DNA from: an uncultured Clostridia bacterium
Lineage (GTDB): Bacteria > Bacillota > Clostridia > Christensenellales > CAMQZB01
Assembly (NCBI GenBank): GCA_947039455.1
Contig: CAMQZB010000015.1
Coordinates: 1 to 41,694 of the forward strand
DNA length: 41,694 nt
Direction of reading: 5' to 3'
Under the pieces are notes generated by a model. The model was not told where the DNA came from. It searched no databases and saw only the letters and a program-made list of their open reading frames with translations. A program made the translations under genes and the position numbers. Within the stretch, counting starts at the first letter, position 1; the number at the start of each line of letters is the position of its first letter. Below, in pieces: positions 40,215 to 41,694 of this stretch.

Positions 40215-41612
40215 ATGAAAAAATTTATGGATAAAGATTTTCTGCTAGAAACTAAAACGGCAAAAACATTATTTCACAAATACGCAAAAGAAATGCCTAT
40301 TTTTGACTATCATTGCCACGTAAACGTTGCGGAAATAAAAGAAGATAAAGCATATAAAAACATCACTGAACTTTGGCTTTCAGGTGACCACTATAAGTGG
40401 AGAGCAATGCGACTTTTTGGAATTGACGAAGAATTCATTACTGGAAACAAAAGTGATTTTGAAAAATTTTACGCTTATGCTTCAGTTATAGAAGTTGCAA
40501 TTGGCAATCCATTATACCATTGGACTCATTTGGAATTGCAAAGATTTTTTAACATTAACGAACCGTTAACAAGAAAAAGTGCAAAATCTATTTACGAAAA
40601 AGCTAATAAAATATTAAACAATGGATTGACTACTAGACAGTTAATAAAAGTCAGCAACGTAACAAAAATTTGTTCAACTGATGACCCAATTGACGATTTA
40701 GAAAATCACAAATCACTTATTAAAGAGGGCTATGAAGTTTCAGTAATGCCAACATTCCGACCTGATAAAGCTATTAACATTGAGAACGCTGATTTTGTTT
40801 CATATATAAACAAACTAGCAGCATTCGGAACAGATATAACAGATGTTAAAAGTATGTTGAAAGCTTTGGAAGGCAGACTTGATTACTTTGTTTTAACTGG
40901 TTGTAAGATTACTGATCATTCAATTTCTTATGTGCCATATGTTGAATTAAGTTACGATATGGTTGAAGAAGTTTTCAAAAAGGTGTATAATGATAAAAAC
41001 ACAGCTGAATTAACTGCAAATGAAGTTGAAGGTTACAAAACTTTTGTGTTGTCTGAATTAATGGATATGTACGCAAAAAGAGGCATGACAGTGCAACTTC
41101 ACATGGGGGCAACTAGAAATAACAATACTAATATGTTTAACAAACTTGGTCCTGATGCTGGTTTTGACGCAATAGATGACAATCAAATTGCTGTTAAACT
41201 TTCAAAATTTCTTGATAAATGTAACCAAAGACAATTGCCAAAAACAATTATATATACGCTAAATCCAAAAGATAATTACGTACTTGGAACAATGATGGGT
41301 AACTTTGCTAGCAGTGAAGTGGCTTCGAAAGTTCAATTTGGTGCAGCTTGGTGGTTTAACGATAACAAGGACGGCATGATTACTCAATTAACTGATTTTG
41401 CTAATCTTGGTGTCATAGCTAAATTCGTTGGTATGTTAACCGACTCAAGAAGTTTCACTTCTTACGTTCGCCATGAATATTTTAGAAGAATTCTATGTAA
41501 TTTGTTTGGAAATTGGGTGGAGAACGGCGAGATAGCTAACAACGAAGAAGTACTAGGCGCGATTGTTCAAGATATTTCATATAATAATATCATTGAATAT
41601 ATCAAAAAATAA
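40215..41612 (+). CDS. uxaC: Glucuronate isomerase
   Basis: 465 residues. It turns D-glucuronate into D-fructuronate (and galacturonate into tagaturonate). The amidohydrolase-like barrel opens with FDYHCHVNVAEI, where the two His would bind metal, and carries LHMGATRNNNTNMFNKLG and the QFGAAWWFNDNKDGM segment characteristic of the family. AAGGGG before the ATG; 16 bases after uxuB. With UxuB and UxuA it completes conversion of glucuronate to 2-keto-3-deoxygluconate. Confidence 0.97.
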   Translation: MKKFMDKDFLLETKTAKTLFHKYAKEMPIFDYHCHVNVAEIKEDKAYKNITELWLSGDHYKWRAMRLFGIDEEFITGNKSDFEKFYAYASVIEVAIGNPLYHWTHLELQRFFNINEPLTRKSAKSIYEKANKILNNGLTTRQLIKVSNVTKICSTDDPIDDLENHKSLIKEGYEVSVMPTFRPDKAINIENADFVSYINKLAAFGTDITDVKSMLKALEGRLDYFVLTGCKITDHSISYVPYVELSYDMVEEVFKKVYNDKNTAELTANEVEGYKTFVLSELMDMYAKRGMTVQLHMGATRNNNTNMFNKLGPDAGFDAIDDNQIAVKLSKFLDKCNQRQLPKTIIYTLNPKDNYVLGTMMGNFASSEVASKVQFGAAWWFNDNKDGMITQLTDFANLGVIAKFVGMLTDSRSFTSYVRHEYFRRILCNLFGNWVENGEIANNEEVLGAIVQDISYNNIIEYIKK

Positions 41613-41656
41613 ATTAAATTAAACAATAGAAAAATAGAGAAAATGGAGAAAATATT

Positions 41657-41694
41657 ATGGACGTAAAAATCGTAGAACAATACAAAGTTGTGCC
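41657..41694 (+). CDS. Start of a gene, possibly KDPG/KHG aldolase (3' truncated)
   Basis: Twelve codons and part of a thirteenth are visible: MDVKIVEQYKVV then probably Pro, after GGAGAA at 41645-41650. The KVVP ending and the position after uxaC fit the N-terminus of a 2-keto-3-deoxy-6-phosphogluconate aldolase (eda), which together with a KDG kinase would finish the pathway. So little is present that this is a guess from context. Confidence 0.5.
   Translation, partial: MDVKIVEQYKVV

Overview
The window is visibly AT-rich, with AGGAGG-type ribosome-binding sites, TTGACA/TATAAT promoters and many intrinsic terminators. It also carries a lipobox lipoprotein, LytTR and GHKL signalling proteins, a MurNAc PTS cluster of the Gram-positive kind and domain-permuted GH3 enzymes. 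Together these point to a low-GC Bacillota, most likely a gut-type, carbohydrate-degrading member of the Clostridia. Species cannot be read from the sequence. I see no rRNA, tRNA, CRISPR array, transposase or phage gene.

Layout. 1-3.9 kb: the end of one membrane-anchored surface protein, a decayed-looking gap, and a large lipoprotein with beta-helix-like repeats. 4.1-6.1 kb: a LytTR response regulator and GHKL histidine kinase behind a near-consensus promoter. 6.3-8.9 kb: a two-cluster ferredoxin-like protein divergent from a CRP/FNR (HcpR-like) regulator, then a Ca2+/cation antiporter. 9.3-15.8 kb: a membrane-tethered permuted GH3, a cytoplasmic GH3 and a GtrA-like membrane protein. 15.9-20.4 kb: N-acetylmuramate salvage (RpiR/MurR-like regulator, murQ, PTS IIBC, mupG). 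20.5-25.3 kb: a TrmB-type regulator divergent from an uncharacterised four-gene operon (TauE/SafE permease, ornithine-cyclodeaminase-like protein, 4-OT tautomerase, divergent IlvD/Edd protein). 25.6-34.8 kb: a GH2 glycosidase, a GPH symporter, an AraC regulator, a second permuted tethered GH3 and a small membrane protein. 35.0-37.3 kb: a glycolipid-type glycosyltransferase with UDP-galactopyranose mutase. 37.5 kb to the end: uxuA, uxuB, uxaC and the start of what may be eda.

How the genes work together. Four promoters (GH2, GPH symporter, second permuted GH3, uxuA) share one architecture: two AAATTGCAAT-like half-sites 21 bp apart, the second sharing its last base with the -35 box, then a 17-bp spacer. 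This is the layout of an AraC-type activator, and an AraC gene sits between three of the four targets. It ties glycoside uptake and hydrolysis to the hexuronate pathway 6 kb away and argues that the substrate is a glucuronide. The muramate genes carry their own repeated motif, TGAAA-N5-TTTCA, in front of the regulator and in front of murQ.

The best candidate for something undescribed is the TrmB-linked operon. Its leader holds five 10-bp repeats that also fold into a 16-bp hairpin, and its IlvD/Edd member lacks several residues normally needed for the Fe-S and Mg sites.
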